Shown here piece after piece: positions 27,955 through 37,399 of a DNA stretch of 64,000 nt. The translations under genes were made by a program, and so were the position numbers. How positions within the stretch are numbered: position 1 is the stretch's first letter; each line of letters begins with the position of its first letter. This DNA is from Asaia bogorensis (GTDB lineage: Bacteria > Pseudomonadota > Alphaproteobacteria > Acetobacterales > Acetobacteraceae): assembly GCA_945868845.1 (NCBI GenBank), contig CAMBMS010000006.1, positions 62,001-126,000 of the forward strand. The letters are read 5' to 3'. The notes under the pieces are model-generated. The model ran no database searches. It was given only the letters and a program-made list of their open reading frames with translations, and was not told the DNA's origin.

Positions 27955-28947
27955 ATGCGCGTTGTTGCCTTGGAAGAGCATTTCACAGCCCCCGACATTG
28001 TCGGCCACATCAATCGCGATGTGGTCCGCCGGCGCGGATTTCGGCCACGGCGGATCGCGCCCGGCGCGGTGAACCCGATGGAACTGGCACCGGAGATCGG
28101 GGAGCGCCGGTTGGCGTCGATGGATGCGTCGGGGATTACCGTGCAGATACTGTCCAATACCGGGCCAGGGCCGGATCTGGTGCCGGGCTCGGACGGCGTG
28201 GGGATGGCGCAGGAGTTGAATGACCATCTGGCAGCAGCCTGCGCGCGCCGTCCGGACCGGTTTGCCGGATTTTCCGTGCTGCCCATGCTGAGCCCTGATG
28301 CGTGCGCGGCCGAGTTGACGCGATCGGTGAAGGAGCTGGGTTTTCTCGGGGCGCTGATCAACGGCACGACGGATGGAAAATTTCTCGATGACCCCTGCTA
28401 TGACGGGTTACTGGCGCAGGCGGTGGCGCTAGATGTGCCGATCTATATCCATCCGCATCTGGCGCCGGCCGCGGTGCGGGATGCATATTATGCCAATCTC
28501 GATGCCGGCGCGGGACGCGTGCTTGAGGCCGCCGGTTGGGGTTGGCATTCAGAGACGGCAATCCATGTGCTGCGCCTGGTGCTAGCGGGGACATTGGACC
28601 GGCATCCGAAACTGCGCCTGATTATCGGCCATATGGGCGAGATGCTGCCGATGATGATGGCGCGCGCCGATGAGGTATTCGCCAATGACATCGAGCATCT
28701 GCAACGCCCGATCACGCGTGCGATCCTGGACCAGGTGTGGCTGACCACCAGCGGGATTTTCAGCGAGCCGCCATTCCTGGCCGCGTTGCTGACCTTCGGG
28801 ATCGACCGAATCATGTTCTCGGTCGATTATCCGTATGCGCCGAATACGAAGGGGCGGGCGTTTCTGGATCGCATCGCGCTAGCGCCAGGGGACAGGATGA
28901 AGCTGTCGCACGGCAATGCGGATGCGCTGTTAAAATTACCGGCGTGA
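27955..28947 (+). CDS. Amidohydrolase-2 family decarboxylase (gamma-resorcylate / 2,3-dihydroxybenzoate decarboxylase-like)
   Basis: A 330-residue metal-dependent TIM-barrel enzyme of the ACMSD superfamily. It starts MRVVALEEHFTAP, matching the ALEEHF metal-ligand motif (Glu, His) of resorcylate decarboxylases. It continues LGFLGALINGTTDG near residue 130, IYIHPH near residue 163, HSETAIHVLRLVLAGTLDRHP near residue 200, IIGHMGEMLPMMMAR, and the metal Asp in FSVDYPYAPN near residue 285. These are the four expected ligand regions. It probably removes CO2 from (or adds it to) a hydroxybenzoate-type acid. First gene of a catabolic island; hydrolase activity is a less likely alternative. Confidence 0.9.
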   Translation: MRVVALEEHFTAPDIVGHINRDVVRRRGFRPRRIAPGAVNPMELAPEIGERRLASMDASGITVQILSNTGPGPDLVPGSDGVGMAQELNDHLAAACARRPDRFAGFSVLPMLSPDACAAELTRSVKELGFLGALINGTTDGKFLDDPCYDGLLAQAVALDVPIYIHPHLAPAAVRDAYYANLDAGAGRVLEAAGWGWHSETAIHVLRLVLAGTLDRHPKLRLIIGHMGEMLPMMMARADEVFANDIEHLQRPITRAILDQVWLTTSGIFSEPPFLAALLTFGIDRIMFSVDYPYAPNTKGRAFLDRIALAPGDRMKLSHGNADALLKLPA

Positions 28948-29132
28948 GGCTACCGCGCTGGCAGACCTTCGCACGCGAGGCGATTTCCGACAACCAGCGC
29001 CTTTAACTTACCCGCCGCTGCTCCGCGCGATATCGACGCCATGTCGTAATTGGTTTAGGCGATCAGGTGGTTAGGCCATAAGTAGTGCAGCGTCGCGTCG
29101 ATAATGTCGGCAACAGCCTGTTGGTGGAAAAT

Positions 29133-29936
29133 TTAATTCGCGGTCATGCCGCCATCGATCACCAATTCGGCGCCCGTCATCCACGATGCTTCATCGGAAG
29201 CGAGGAACAGGCAGCCATTGGCGATGTCAATCGGTTTTCCGAAGCGGCCCATCGGGGTGGCGTCCATGCGCGCCTTGCCCGATTCGTTGCCGAGCAGGCC
29301 GGGGCGCGCCATTGGGGTGTCAACGAAGCCGGGATGGACGGAGTTTACCCGCACCTGGTCTTTCGCATATTGGATAGCGGCAGATTTAGAGAAAATGCGC
29401 ACAGCGCCCTTCGACGCGTGGTAGGCGGCGTTGGCAAAAGAACCAATGATGCCGCAGATAGAAGAGATATTGATGATCGAACCGCCGCCGGCGCGTTGCA
29501 TTGCGGGGATCACCGCCTTGGTGCCGAGGAAGACACCGGTGGCGTTCACTTCCATGATGCGGTTCCAGTTTTCAAGGGTCTGATCGAGCAGCATGGCGCC
29601 GGCAGTGGGGCCGCCCGATTGCACGACCATGCCCGGCGGGCGGCCGGAAATGCCGGCGATATTACCAAGGATATTTATTTTTCCGTATTTTTTCTCCGTC
29701 GCAGCGGCGCGGGTGTTCCACTGATCCTCGCTAGTGACGTCGTGATGGAAATATTCGGCGATACCGCCCGCATCGGTGATTTCGCGAGCGACCGCATGGC
29801 CGAGCTCGTCCTGAACATCGCAGAGTATGATTGTGGCGCCGTGGGTGGCGAAAAGCCGGGCTGTCTCCGCGCCGATACCTGACGCTCCGCCAGTTATGAT
29901 GGCAACTTTGCCTTGCAAACGCGGTCCGATGGTCAT
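29133..29936 (-). CDS. SDR-family oxidoreductase
   Basis: A 267-residue classical SDR. NAD loop ITGGASGIGAETARL near residue 14, a DVQDE acidic pair after beta-2 favouring NAD over NADP, NIAGISGRPPG (NNAG equivalent), catalytic Ser in INISSICGIIGS and the Tyr-Lys pair in AYHASKGAVRIFSK near residue 165. The C-terminus MTGAELVIDGGMTAN is standard. I start at the ATG at 29936, which has GGGGAG before it, rather than the TTG further out. It is followed upstream by a second SDR in the same direction. Substrate unknown, probably an alcohol or hydroxyacyl intermediate of the island's pathway. Confidence 0.92.
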   Translation of the reverse strand: MTIGPRLQGKVAIITGGASGIGAETARLFATHGATIILCDVQDELGHAVAREITDAGGIAEYFHHDVTSEDQWNTRAAATEKKYGKINILGNIAGISGRPPGMVVQSGGPTAGAMLLDQTLENWNRIMEVNATGVFLGTKAVIPAMQRAGGGSIINISSICGIIGSFANAAYHASKGAVRIFSKSAAIQYAKDQVRVNSVHPGFVDTPMARPGLLGNESGKARMDATPMGRFGKPIDIANGCLFLASDEASWMTGAELVIDGGMTAN

Positions 29937-29965
29937 GATTTTTCTCCCCAAAAAATATTATCCAA

Positions 29966-30718
29966 TCAGGTCAGGAACAGGCCACCATTCACATGGATGG
30001 TTTGGCCCGTGATGTAGCCGCCCTCCGGCCCGGCCAGCAGGCGGACGGCGCCGGCAATTTCCTCCACACGGGCCTTGCGGCCCAGCGGAATGTCTCGATC
30101 GCCCAGGCTGGAGGGCCGGGCGCCGGCGGTGGGGCCGCGCACCGTATCAACCGATCCTGGGGCGATGGCGTTGCACCGGATATTATGCGGTGCGAGTTCG
30201 ATCGCCAAGGCGCGCATCAGCCCTTCCAACCCCGCCTTGGACGCCGACACATGCGCCCGGTTCGGCGTGCCGACATGCGTCGAAATACCGGAAAGGGCGA
30301 TGATGGAGCCAGCACCGCGCGCAATCATGTGCGGCACCACGGCGCGCGCCAGGATGAAGGCGCCGTCCAGCGCGACGGACAGGATTTCTCGCCATTCGGC
30401 GAGGGAGATTTGCAGAAAGGGGGTTTGTCGGCGCAGTCCGGCATTGCTGACCAGGATGTCGATGCCGCCCACCGCGGGGATCGCGTCGGCCAGCATCTGC
30501 GCGACCTGGGTTTCATCGGTGATGTCCGCCATCGCTGCCAGGGCCTGGCCACCTATGGCATTGATCTCTCCCACCACGCCATCGATCAATGCGCGGTCGG
30601 CACGGCCATTCACCAGCACCGTGGCGCCGTCGCGCGCCAGGGCGAGCGCGATGGCGCGGCCGATATTCTTGCCCGCGCCCGTGACCAGGGCGACCCTGCC
30701 CGATAATGCACCCGCCAT
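29966..30718 (-). CDS. SDR-family protein lacking the catalytic tyrosine
   Basis: A 250-residue SDR-fold protein with an intact nucleotide loop (VTGAGKNIGRAIALAL near residue 11), SNAGLRRQTP, and the Ser region ALSGISTHVG. The usual YxxxK site reads RAHVSASKAG: Lys is kept, but Val stands at the Tyr position with His just before it. The C-terminus YITGQTIHVNGGLFLT is normal. It may bind cofactor without classical dehydrogenase chemistry, or use a shifted acid. It lies 30 bases upstream of the other SDR, likely co-transcribed, and diverges from the cyclase gene. Confidence 0.88.
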   Translation of the reverse strand: MAGALSGRVALVTGAGKNIGRAIALALARDGATVLVNGRADRALIDGVVGEINAIGGQALAAMADITDETQVAQMLADAIPAVGGIDILVSNAGLRRQTPFLQISLAEWREILSVALDGAFILARAVVPHMIARGAGSIIALSGISTHVGTPNRAHVSASKAGLEGLMRALAIELAPHNIRCNAIAPGSVDTVRGPTAGARPSSLGDRDIPLGRKARVEEIAGAVRLLAGPEGGYITGQTIHVNGGLFLT

Positions 30719-30814
30719 TGTCTCTACTCCCTCACCGTTTCCGTCCAGCTGTGTCTGGGCCTATGCTGGTGCCCACCATGCGTCATGCCGCCGGATGACG
30801 GGAGAGGAAAAACG

Positions 30815-31726
30815 ATGACCATCTGCAACCACGACCATTCGCAATGGATTTCCCGCTGGGGCAAGGACGATCAAATTGGCTCCGCCAATTATCTAACCGC
30901 GGCGAAGCGGTTGGCGGCCCTGGCCTCGGTGAAGCAAGGGAAGGTGTTCGACGTTTCGCATGTGATCGGCCAAGACGCGCCCTACATGGCGCCGAACCAG
31001 ACGCCGTTCCTACTGTCGATGTGGGCGTCGTGGAAGGATTCCATTAAGCGGCGGCGCAAGATGGGATTTCGCAACGACGCGGGATCGAATGTGGACCGGA
31101 TGGAGATGACCACGCATGTGGGGACGCATATCGATGCGCTGGGGCATTTTTCCTCTGGTGATCGGCTCTACAATGGCAATAGTGCCGACGAGGCGGTGAG
31201 TTCTTGGGGGCTTGATAGGCTCGGCATCGAGCACGCGCCGCCGATGATCACGCGCGGCATCATGCTGGACGTGGCGGGGTTCGATGGCGGGGAATTTCTG
31301 GAGCCGGGGCGGGTGGTGACGCCCGACGATTTGCAGCGCGCCTGCGACAATGCGGATGTAGTGATCGAGTCTGGCGATATCGTGATGATCCGCACTGGCT
31401 GGGGGCGGTTCTTTGGTGTCGATAATGCGCGCTATCTGAAGGGCGAGCCGGGAATCGACCTACCGGCGGCGCGCTGGCTGGTGGAGCGCGAAGTGGGTGC
31501 GATCGGAGTTGATAACATGGCGGTCGAGGTGCTGCCGAACCCTGATCACGGACTGTCACTGCCGGTGCATCAATATACGCTGGCCGATACCGGCACTTAC
31601 CTCATCGAGAATTTAGCGCTGGAGGAATTGGCGGTGGAAAAACTCCATCAGTTCTGTTTTATTTTGCTGGCGACGAAGTATCGCGGAGCCACCGGGTGTC
31701 CCGTGCGTCCCGTGGCCGTGATCTGA
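30815..31726 (+). CDS. Cyclase-family protein (kynurenine formamidase-like metal hydrolase)
   Basis: A 303-residue member of the cyclase / KynB family, Zn- or Mn-dependent hydrolases that cleave formamide or lactone-like bonds. The family signature HxGTHxDxxxH is present as THVGTHIDALGHF near residue 112. Also visible are DNMAVEVLPNPDHGLSLPVHQY near residue 235 and GDIVMIRTGWGRFF. The start at 30815 is preceded by GGAGAGGAAAA; the frame upstream is not conserved. It is the first of three co-directional genes (carboxyltransferase, then DHA2 exporter). Possibly acts on an aromatic ring-cleavage lactone; the exact role is open. Confidence 0.9.
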   Translation: MTICNHDHSQWISRWGKDDQIGSANYLTAAKRLAALASVKQGKVFDVSHVIGQDAPYMAPNQTPFLLSMWASWKDSIKRRRKMGFRNDAGSNVDRMEMTTHVGTHIDALGHFSSGDRLYNGNSADEAVSSWGLDRLGIEHAPPMITRGIMLDVAGFDGGEFLEPGRVVTPDDLQRACDNADVVIESGDIVMIRTGWGRFFGVDNARYLKGEPGIDLPAARWLVEREVGAIGVDNMAVEVLPNPDHGLSLPVHQYTLADTGTYLIENLALEELAVEKLHQFCFILLATKYRGATGCPVRPVAVI

Positions 31727-31738
31727 GGGCGCGAAAAA

Positions 31739-33298
31739 ATGTCCTGGCAGCCGGAACTCGACGAGCTTGCCAAGCGCGAGGAGTTTGCCAAGCGGATGGG
31801 CGGGACGGAGCGTGTGGCGCGCCAGCGCGCCGGCGGACGGTTGACGGTGCGCGAGCGCATCGACGGAATTCTCGACCCTGGCAGTTTTCATGAAATCGGC
31901 GCCATCTCCGGCAAAGCGGGCTATGATAATCACAATCAACTGGCAGAATTTTTACCGGCCAATTGTGTGTTTGGCCGAGGCAAGGTGAATGGGCGGCCGG
32001 TGGTGATCACCGGCGACGATTTCACCGTGCGTGGCGGATCGGCCGATGCGTCGATCTGGGAAAAATTCAAGATGGCGGAGATCATGGCGTATGAGTATCG
32101 CCTGCCGCTGATCCGCATGATCGAGGGGTCCGGCGGGGGCGGATCGGTACGCACGATCGAGACCATGGGGCGGGCCAATCTGCCGGGCGGGACGGGCACA
32201 TCGTCCGGGCTATTTTTGTGCGCGGCGAATATGGGAGAGGTGCCAGTGGTCTCGCTCGGCCTGGGCTCCGTTGCCGGGTTGGGCGCGGCGCGGTTAGCGG
32301 CGAGCCACTATACCTTGATGGTGAAGGAAATGTCGGCGGTGTTTGTCGCCGGGCCGCCGGTGGTGGAGCGGTTGGGCGAGCCGCGCACCAAGCAGGAGCT
32401 AGGAGGGCATGCGGTGCAACTGGCCTCCGGCGGTGTGGACGATGCAACGGATACGGAAGAAGAAGCGTTCGAGCGGGCGCGAGCGTTTCTTTCGTACTTA
32501 CCAAATTCAGTTTGGGATGTGGCGCCGCAGGCGCAGTTGGCGAACGATCCCCACCGGCGCGATGAATTTTTACTCTCGATCGTTCCGCGCAATACGCGGC
32601 GCACCTATCCGATGCGGAAAATCGTCAATGCCGTGGTCGATAGCGGCAGTTTTTTCGAGATGGGGCGCTATTATGGGCGGGGGCTGATCACCGGCTTCGC
32701 GCGGTTGAATGGTTGGTCGGTAGCGGTGATGGCGGGTGATCCGATGCAGCACGCGGGAACCTGGGGCAATGCCGAGTGCCAGAAGGTGACGCGCTTCATC
32801 GACATGGCGGAGACGTTTCATCTTCCGGTCGTGCATCTAGTGGATTGCCCCGGCTTCTCAGTGGGGCTGGAGGCGGAGTCGCAGGGTGTGATCCGCCAGG
32901 GGGTGCGGGTGATCAGCGCCATCAATCAGTCCACCGTGCCATGGTGTTCCATTTTAATTCGCAATGTGTTCGGCGTGGGCGGAGGGGGGCATCAACCGAA
33001 TAAGCGACTGTGTCTGCGCTATGCCTGGCCGTCCGGGCGGTGGGGGTCGCTGCCGTTGGAAGGCGGGGTAGAAGCGGCGTATCGGGCAGAAATCGATGCC
33101 GCCGAAGATAAGCCGACGAAACTTAAAGAAATCGAGGCGAAGCTGGAGGCCTTGCGTTCGCCGTTTCGTACGGCGGAGGCGTTCTGGCTAGAGGAGATTA
33201 TCGATCCGCGCGATACGCGGCGCTTGCTATGCGAGTTCGCCGATCTCGCCGCCCCCTTGCGCATCCGAGGCCGAGCCAGTTTCACCATGCGGCCCTGA
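31739..33298 (+). CDS. Acyl-CoA carboxyltransferase (carboxylase beta-type subunit)
   Basis: A 519-residue protein with both carboxyltransferase halves. The N-terminal half has AGGRLTVRERIDGILDPGSF near residue 32, DDFTVRGGSADASIWEKF and IEGSGGGGSV. The C-terminal half has ANDPHRRDEF, DSGSFFEMGRYYGRGLITGF and LVDCPGFSVGLEAE. In biotin-dependent acyl-CoA carboxylases (propionyl, methylcrotonyl, geranyl) this subunit moves CO2 from carboxybiotin to the acyl-CoA. No biotin carboxylase or biotin carrier gene is present in the window, so either the alpha subunit lies elsewhere or this member is a decarboxylase. It is 12 bases after the cyclase gene. Confidence 0.9.
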   Translation: MSWQPELDELAKREEFAKRMGGTERVARQRAGGRLTVRERIDGILDPGSFHEIGAISGKAGYDNHNQLAEFLPANCVFGRGKVNGRPVVITGDDFTVRGGSADASIWEKFKMAEIMAYEYRLPLIRMIEGSGGGGSVRTIETMGRANLPGGTGTSSGLFLCAANMGEVPVVSLGLGSVAGLGAARLAASHYTLMVKEMSAVFVAGPPVVERLGEPRTKQELGGHAVQLASGGVDDATDTEEEAFERARAFLSYLPNSVWDVAPQAQLANDPHRRDEFLLSIVPRNTRRTYPMRKIVNAVVDSGSFFEMGRYYGRGLITGFARLNGWSVAVMAGDPMQHAGTWGNAECQKVTRFIDMAETFHLPVVHLVDCPGFSVGLEAESQGVIRQGVRVISAINQSTVPWCSILIRNVFGVGGGGHQPNKRLCLRYAWPSGRWGSLPLEGGVEAAYRAEIDAAEDKPTKLKEIEAKLEALRSPFRTAEAFWLEEIIDPRDTRRLLCEFADLAAPLRIRGRASFTMRP

Positions 33299-33304
33299 GT
33301 GACC

Positions 33305-34822
33305 ATGTCGGGCTCGACGACAGAAAAAGTGCCGCATCGCGCGTTGATCACCGGCGCGTTAATGACGGCAACTCTGATGCAGGTGCTGGACACCAATATG
33401 ACCAATGTGGCACTGCCCTATATGCAGGGCGCGCTGTCAGCATCGTCGGTGGAGATTACCTGGGTTCTGACCTCCTATATCATGGCGGCGGCGATCATGA
33501 CTGCGCCGGTGGGCTGGCTCGCCGTGCGCTATGGGCGGAAGAACCTGTTCATCGCCTGCCTGGCCGGGTTTACCGGGTTTTCTATGCTGGCGGGCGGGGC
33601 GCATTCGCTGGAGCAGATGGTCGTGTTCCGTGTGATGCAGGGTATTTGTGGCGCGGCCCTGGTACCGCTGTCACAGGCCACGATGCTGGATATCTATCCG
33701 TTCGAGCAGCGGGCCCATGCGATGGCGATCTTTGGTATCGGCGTGATGCTGGGGCCGATCCTGGGGCCTACATTGGGCGGATATCTGACGGAAATCTATA
33801 ACTGGCGCTATGTCTTCTATGTCAATTTACCGCTGGGTGTCTTGGCCATTATTGGCCTCATGTTGTTTATGCCGCGCGCGCCGGTGCGTGACGATCTGCG
33901 CTTCGACTGGACCGGCTTCGCCGTGCTGGCGCTGGGTATCGGCAGCTTGCAGATGATGCTGGATCGTGGGTCCGGCGAGGACTGGTTTACCTCGCGGGAG
34001 ATCATTATCGAAGCTGTTCTGGCGGGTCTCGGGCTTTATTTATTTACCGTGCATATGCTGACGGCAGAACGACCTTTCGTCGCGCCGACAGTGTTCAAGG
34101 ATCGCAATTTCATTATCTGTGTGTTGCTGATGCTGTTTGGCGGATCGATTCTGATGTCGAGTTCAGCCCTTCTCGCCCCGTATCTGCAAAAACTTGCCGG
34201 CTACCCTATCGCCACCGCCGGGCTGACCATGGCGCCGCGCGGCTTCGGCGTCATGGCCGGTATGATCTTTGCTAGCCGTACAGGTGGGCGACTCGATCAG
34301 CGCAAGATCATGGGATTCGCACTGATCGGCATCACCATCTCCATGCTGGAGATGAGCAGCTGGACGCCTGATATTTCCACCCGACATGTGATGTTTACCG
34401 TGCTGGCACAAGGATTCTGCGTCGGCTGCTTCTTTAATCCAATGACGGTAATGGCGTTCATCACCCTGCCGGCCCATCTGCGTGGCGATGGCACGGCCCT
34501 ACACGCCCTGGCACGCAATATCGGTGCCGCCGTGGGTATTTCGATCACCACTTTTACCCTGGCGCACAATGCCCAGGAACTGAATGAGGAGATCGGCAGT
34601 ATCGTCACGCCATTCCATCGGGTGCTGCTGGAGAATTTTTCCCTATCCCAATGGCTGGATCCGGCAACCGCTATCGGCGCCAATCTTCTGGACAGCATGG
34701 TGCAGCGCGAGGCGCAGATCATTGCCTATTCCAATAGCTATCGCATGCTGGCCATCAGTGCGATCCCACCGATGTTCCTGCTTTTTCTCCTGCGCCGCGC
34801 GCCGCGGTTTGGGGGGCGGTGA
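33305..34822 (+). CDS. DHA2-family MFS efflux transporter (EmrB-like)
   Basis: A 505-residue inner-membrane drug:proton antiporter with about fourteen hydrophobic segments. The motif D1-like start MQVLDTNMTNVALPYMQGAL and WVLTSYIMAAAIMTAPVGWLA are classic for EmrB/QacA proteins. The helix 2-3 loop is AVRYGRKNLF and the antiporter motif C is IGVMLGPILGPTLGGYL near residue 145. The start could be the ATG at 33305 or the GTG at 33299, which overlaps the preceding stop. No EmrA-like adaptor is adjacent. It shares the operon with cyclase and carboxyltransferase, perhaps exporting a toxic intermediate. Confidence 0.92.
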   Translation: MSGSTTEKVPHRALITGALMTATLMQVLDTNMTNVALPYMQGALSASSVEITWVLTSYIMAAAIMTAPVGWLAVRYGRKNLFIACLAGFTGFSMLAGGAHSLEQMVVFRVMQGICGAALVPLSQATMLDIYPFEQRAHAMAIFGIGVMLGPILGPTLGGYLTEIYNWRYVFYVNLPLGVLAIIGLMLFMPRAPVRDDLRFDWTGFAVLALGIGSLQMMLDRGSGEDWFTSREIIIEAVLAGLGLYLFTVHMLTAERPFVAPTVFKDRNFIICVLLMLFGGSILMSSSALLAPYLQKLAGYPIATAGLTMAPRGFGVMAGMIFASRTGGRLDQRKIMGFALIGITISMLEMSSWTPDISTRHVMFTVLAQGFCVGCFFNPMTVMAFITLPAHLRGDGTALHALARNIGAAVGISITTFTLAHNAQELNEEIGSIVTPFHRVLLENFSLSQWLDPATAIGANLLDSMVQREAQIIAYSNSYRMLAISAIPPMFLLFLLRRAPRFGGR

Positions 34823-35024
34823 TCCGGCGCAGGATGGTGCTGAGCGGAAGGACGGCGGCGATGACGGTAAGTTTTGGGGGATTGTTGAGGGCAAGATCTT
34901 GAACAAGGGGGGGCAGCCACTGCGCAGTGCTTCGATCAGCAGCCAGGCCATGTGGATGGCGAGGATAACGGCGCCGGTGGCGGTGTGGGGAGAAAGAGCG
35001 CGCATTAGTTAGGTGGGGGTGTTA

Positions 35025-37373
35025 TTAGGACCGCACCGCTGGCGCGGGTTCTTCGGACATCAGCCGAGCGAGGGTGGATTCCAGATCCTGCGCGGAGAAC
35101 GGCTTGCGTAGCACGCCGCCCAGTAGATCGACTCCAGGTTCACTGGCATCACCGAATTCTGCATAGCCGGTGATCAGCAGGATCGGGAATGCATAGCCCA
35201 GATTGCGCGCCACGATGGCCACCTGCACGCCAGTCAGGCCGGGCATCGCATAATCGACCATCAGCAGGCCGAGATTATAATCGCCCGGATCGCGCAGGAT
35301 GCGCAAGGCTTCCTCGCCGCTATCAGCTTCAACGACGGTGCAACCGAATTCCATCAGCATCTCGGCGGTGGCCTGGCGCACCGGCAGATCGTCATCGACC
35401 AGCAGCACGGTGAGATTTTTGGTCAGGCGGCGTGGGTCGCCGAACGCCGCGACTTCTTCCTGCTCCGCGGCGGTGCGCGGCAGCAGCACGGAAACCGTGG
35501 TGCCTCGGCCGAGCACCGAATGCAGGCGCACGGTACCGCCTGATTGCTGGGCAATGCCATAAACCTGGCTCAGCCCGAGGCCGGAGCCGGCAGGGCCCTT
35601 GGTGGTGAAGAAGGGTTCGAACGCGCGCGCCCTCACCTCATCGGTCATGCCGGTGCCATCGTCGATGACGTCGACGCGGACGTAATCGCCCGGCTTGGCA
35701 CCGTCCTCGGCCTCGGTTAGCGTTTCGTTGGCGGTGACGATGATGAGCTTGCCGCCTTCGGACATGGCGTCGCGCGCATTCAGGGCGAGGTTCAGCACCA
35801 CCGCCTCCAACTGACTGGGATCGGCGAGGCCGGGCCAGACATTGGGATCGAACCGTGTTTCGATCTTAATGCGGCGGCCGAGGGTGGAGGTGGCGAGGGT
35901 GACGAGGTCGTTGACCACACGATTCACATCCACCTTTCTGCGGGCCATACGGTGGCGGCGCGAGAAGGCGAGCAGGCGAGAAGTGAGCTGGGCGCCACGC
36001 TGCACCGCACCGGTGGCACGTGCGACTAAGGTGTGCATGCGGTCTTGCGCTGGATCTAGCCGACGTTCCAGCAGTTCCAGATTGCCCATGATGGTGGCGA
36101 GAAGATTGTTGAAATCATGCGCGATACCGCTGGCGAGGCGGCCCACGGTCTGGAGTTTCTGCGCCTGGGTCAGAGCGGCCTCGGTCTTTTCCCGCTCGGC
36201 GATTTCGACATGCAGGCGGGCATTGGATTTGGAAAGCGCCGCCGTGCGTTCGGCGACGCGCTGTTCGAGCAATTGCGTGGTGCGTTCGCGCTCAGCGACG
36301 CGTTGTTCCAAGCTTGCGGCCATTTCGTTGAAGGCGATGGCGACGCGGCCGAATTCCAACACTTCCTCCGAGACCGGCGCGCGGGCGGCGAGGTTGCCAA
36401 TGCGCCAGGCCTGGGCGGCGACCAGCAAGCGTTCGGTGGGGCGGCGGATGAAAGCCTCGCCAGCAGCTAGGGCTAGGATCAAGGCGATCAGCGATGCTGC
36501 GCCGACCAGGACGGCGGCGCGCAGGGCGATAGCGTCGATCTCGGCAGTGGCGGCGGGCAACGAGAGGCCGACCTGAACATAGATCGGCTCCGCTTGTGCC
36601 GCGTAGGGAATATAGGCGGTGAGCAGCTCGATATTATCCGGACCGGTGAGCTGGGCGAGGCCGGCGACCGGGCGGGCGGCGAATTCGGTTTCCGTGTCGC
36701 TCAGCGCATCTGCGCGCCACAACCCGTCACCCAGCGGGATCGCGGCCGCGGAAGGGGGATTGCGTACGATGATCCGCCCCCCGCGATCGGCGATGATCAG
36801 CTCAGTGCGCGCCGGCTGCTGCGTGCGGCCCTGGCGCAGTTCGCCCTGGCGCTGGTTGAGCCAGTCGAGATCGATGGCAATGATGACCGTGCCATTGCGC
36901 TGACCGGTGGGATCCAGGATAGGCACGCCGACGGGCAGAATAGGTGCCGCGAAGCCGGGTTGGCGGGCAAGCTGGCCGACGCTCGAACGTTCGTCATCGG
37001 CATGCTCGGGCAGCCAGGGCGGATTGTCGCCGGTGAGTTGGGGCACGGACGCGCAGGCCAATGTGCCGTCCTGCCGATAGGCGGCCAGGAACGCGTAGCG
37101 CGCCAGGCGCATATGCAACACGGAAAGTTGCTGCCCGCATTCCGGTTGTAAATGCTCGACTCCGCGGAAGCGGGTGGCGACAACGCCGAGCTGGCGCGCC
37201 GTGTCGATGATGGAGAGCAGATCGGATTCCGTTAGTTCTGCCTGGCGCATGGCTAGCTCACCCAGTTCCCAGGTGCGGCGCGTTTGCAGATCGAACTGAG
37301 TGAACAGCCCGGCTGCTATACTGGGCAGCAGACACAACAAGGTGACGATCAGCAGGCGACGCGAGACGGTCAT
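35025..37373 (-). CDS. Hybrid sensor histidine kinase / response regulator
   Basis: A 782-residue membrane kinase. Two membrane helices (residues about 7-25 and 284-305) bracket a 260-residue periplasmic dCache-like sensor. A HAMP-like segment and a coiled coil follow (residues 306-400), then HisKA with the phospho-accepting His419 in ASGIAHDFNNLLATI, HATPase_c with NLALNARDAM, DDGTGM and GSGLGLS, and a C-terminal receiver (655-775) with phospho-acceptor Asp707 in LMVDYAMPG and Lys757. The kinase group is the one with HDFNNLL, common in soil alphaproteobacteria. No separate regulator gene is adjacent, so the output partner is unknown. The start codon abuts a transporter pseudogene on the other strand. 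Confidence 0.93.
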   Translation of the reverse strand: MTVSRRLLIVTLLCLLPSIAAGLFTQFDLQTRRTWELGELAMRQAELTESDLLSIIDTARQLGVVATRFRGVEHLQPECGQQLSVLHMRLARYAFLAAYRQDGTLACASVPQLTGDNPPWLPEHADDERSSVGQLARQPGFAAPILPVGVPILDPTGQRNGTVIIAIDLDWLNQRQGELRQGRTQQPARTELIIADRGGRIIVRNPPSAAAIPLGDGLWRADALSDTETEFAARPVAGLAQLTGPDNIELLTAYIPYAAQAEPIYVQVGLSLPAATAEIDAIALRAAVLVGAASLIALILALAAGEAFIRRPTERLLVAAQAWRIGNLAARAPVSEEVLEFGRVAIAFNEMAASLEQRVAERERTTQLLEQRVAERTAALSKSNARLHVEIAEREKTEAALTQAQKLQTVGRLASGIAHDFNNLLATIMGNLELLERRLDPAQDRMHTLVARATGAVQRGAQLTSRLLAFSRRHRMARRKVDVNRVVNDLVTLATSTLGRRIKIETRFDPNVWPGLADPSQLEAVVLNLALNARDAMSEGGKLIIVTANETLTEAEDGAKPGDYVRVDVIDDGTGMTDEVRARAFEPFFTTKGPAGSGLGLSQVYGIAQQSGGTVRLHSVLGRGTTVSVLLPRTAAEQEEVAAFGDPRRLTKNLTVLLVDDDLPVRQATAEMLMEFGCTVVEADSGEEALRILRDPGDYNLGLLMVDYAMPGLTGVQVAIVARNLGYAFPILLITGYAEFGDASEPGVDLLGGVLRKPFSAQDLESTLARLMSEEPAPAVRS

Positions 37374-37399
37374 GCGATCACGAGAACCCCCCTCCCATC

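Noticed and set aside
34643-35005. Minus-strand frame with a possible membrane helix (AVILAIHMAWLLIEAL) and a G7 run that might be a frameshift site
   Set aside because: It overlaps the end of the DHA2 transporter gene, and neither frame resembles a known protein; too weak to call a pseudogene.
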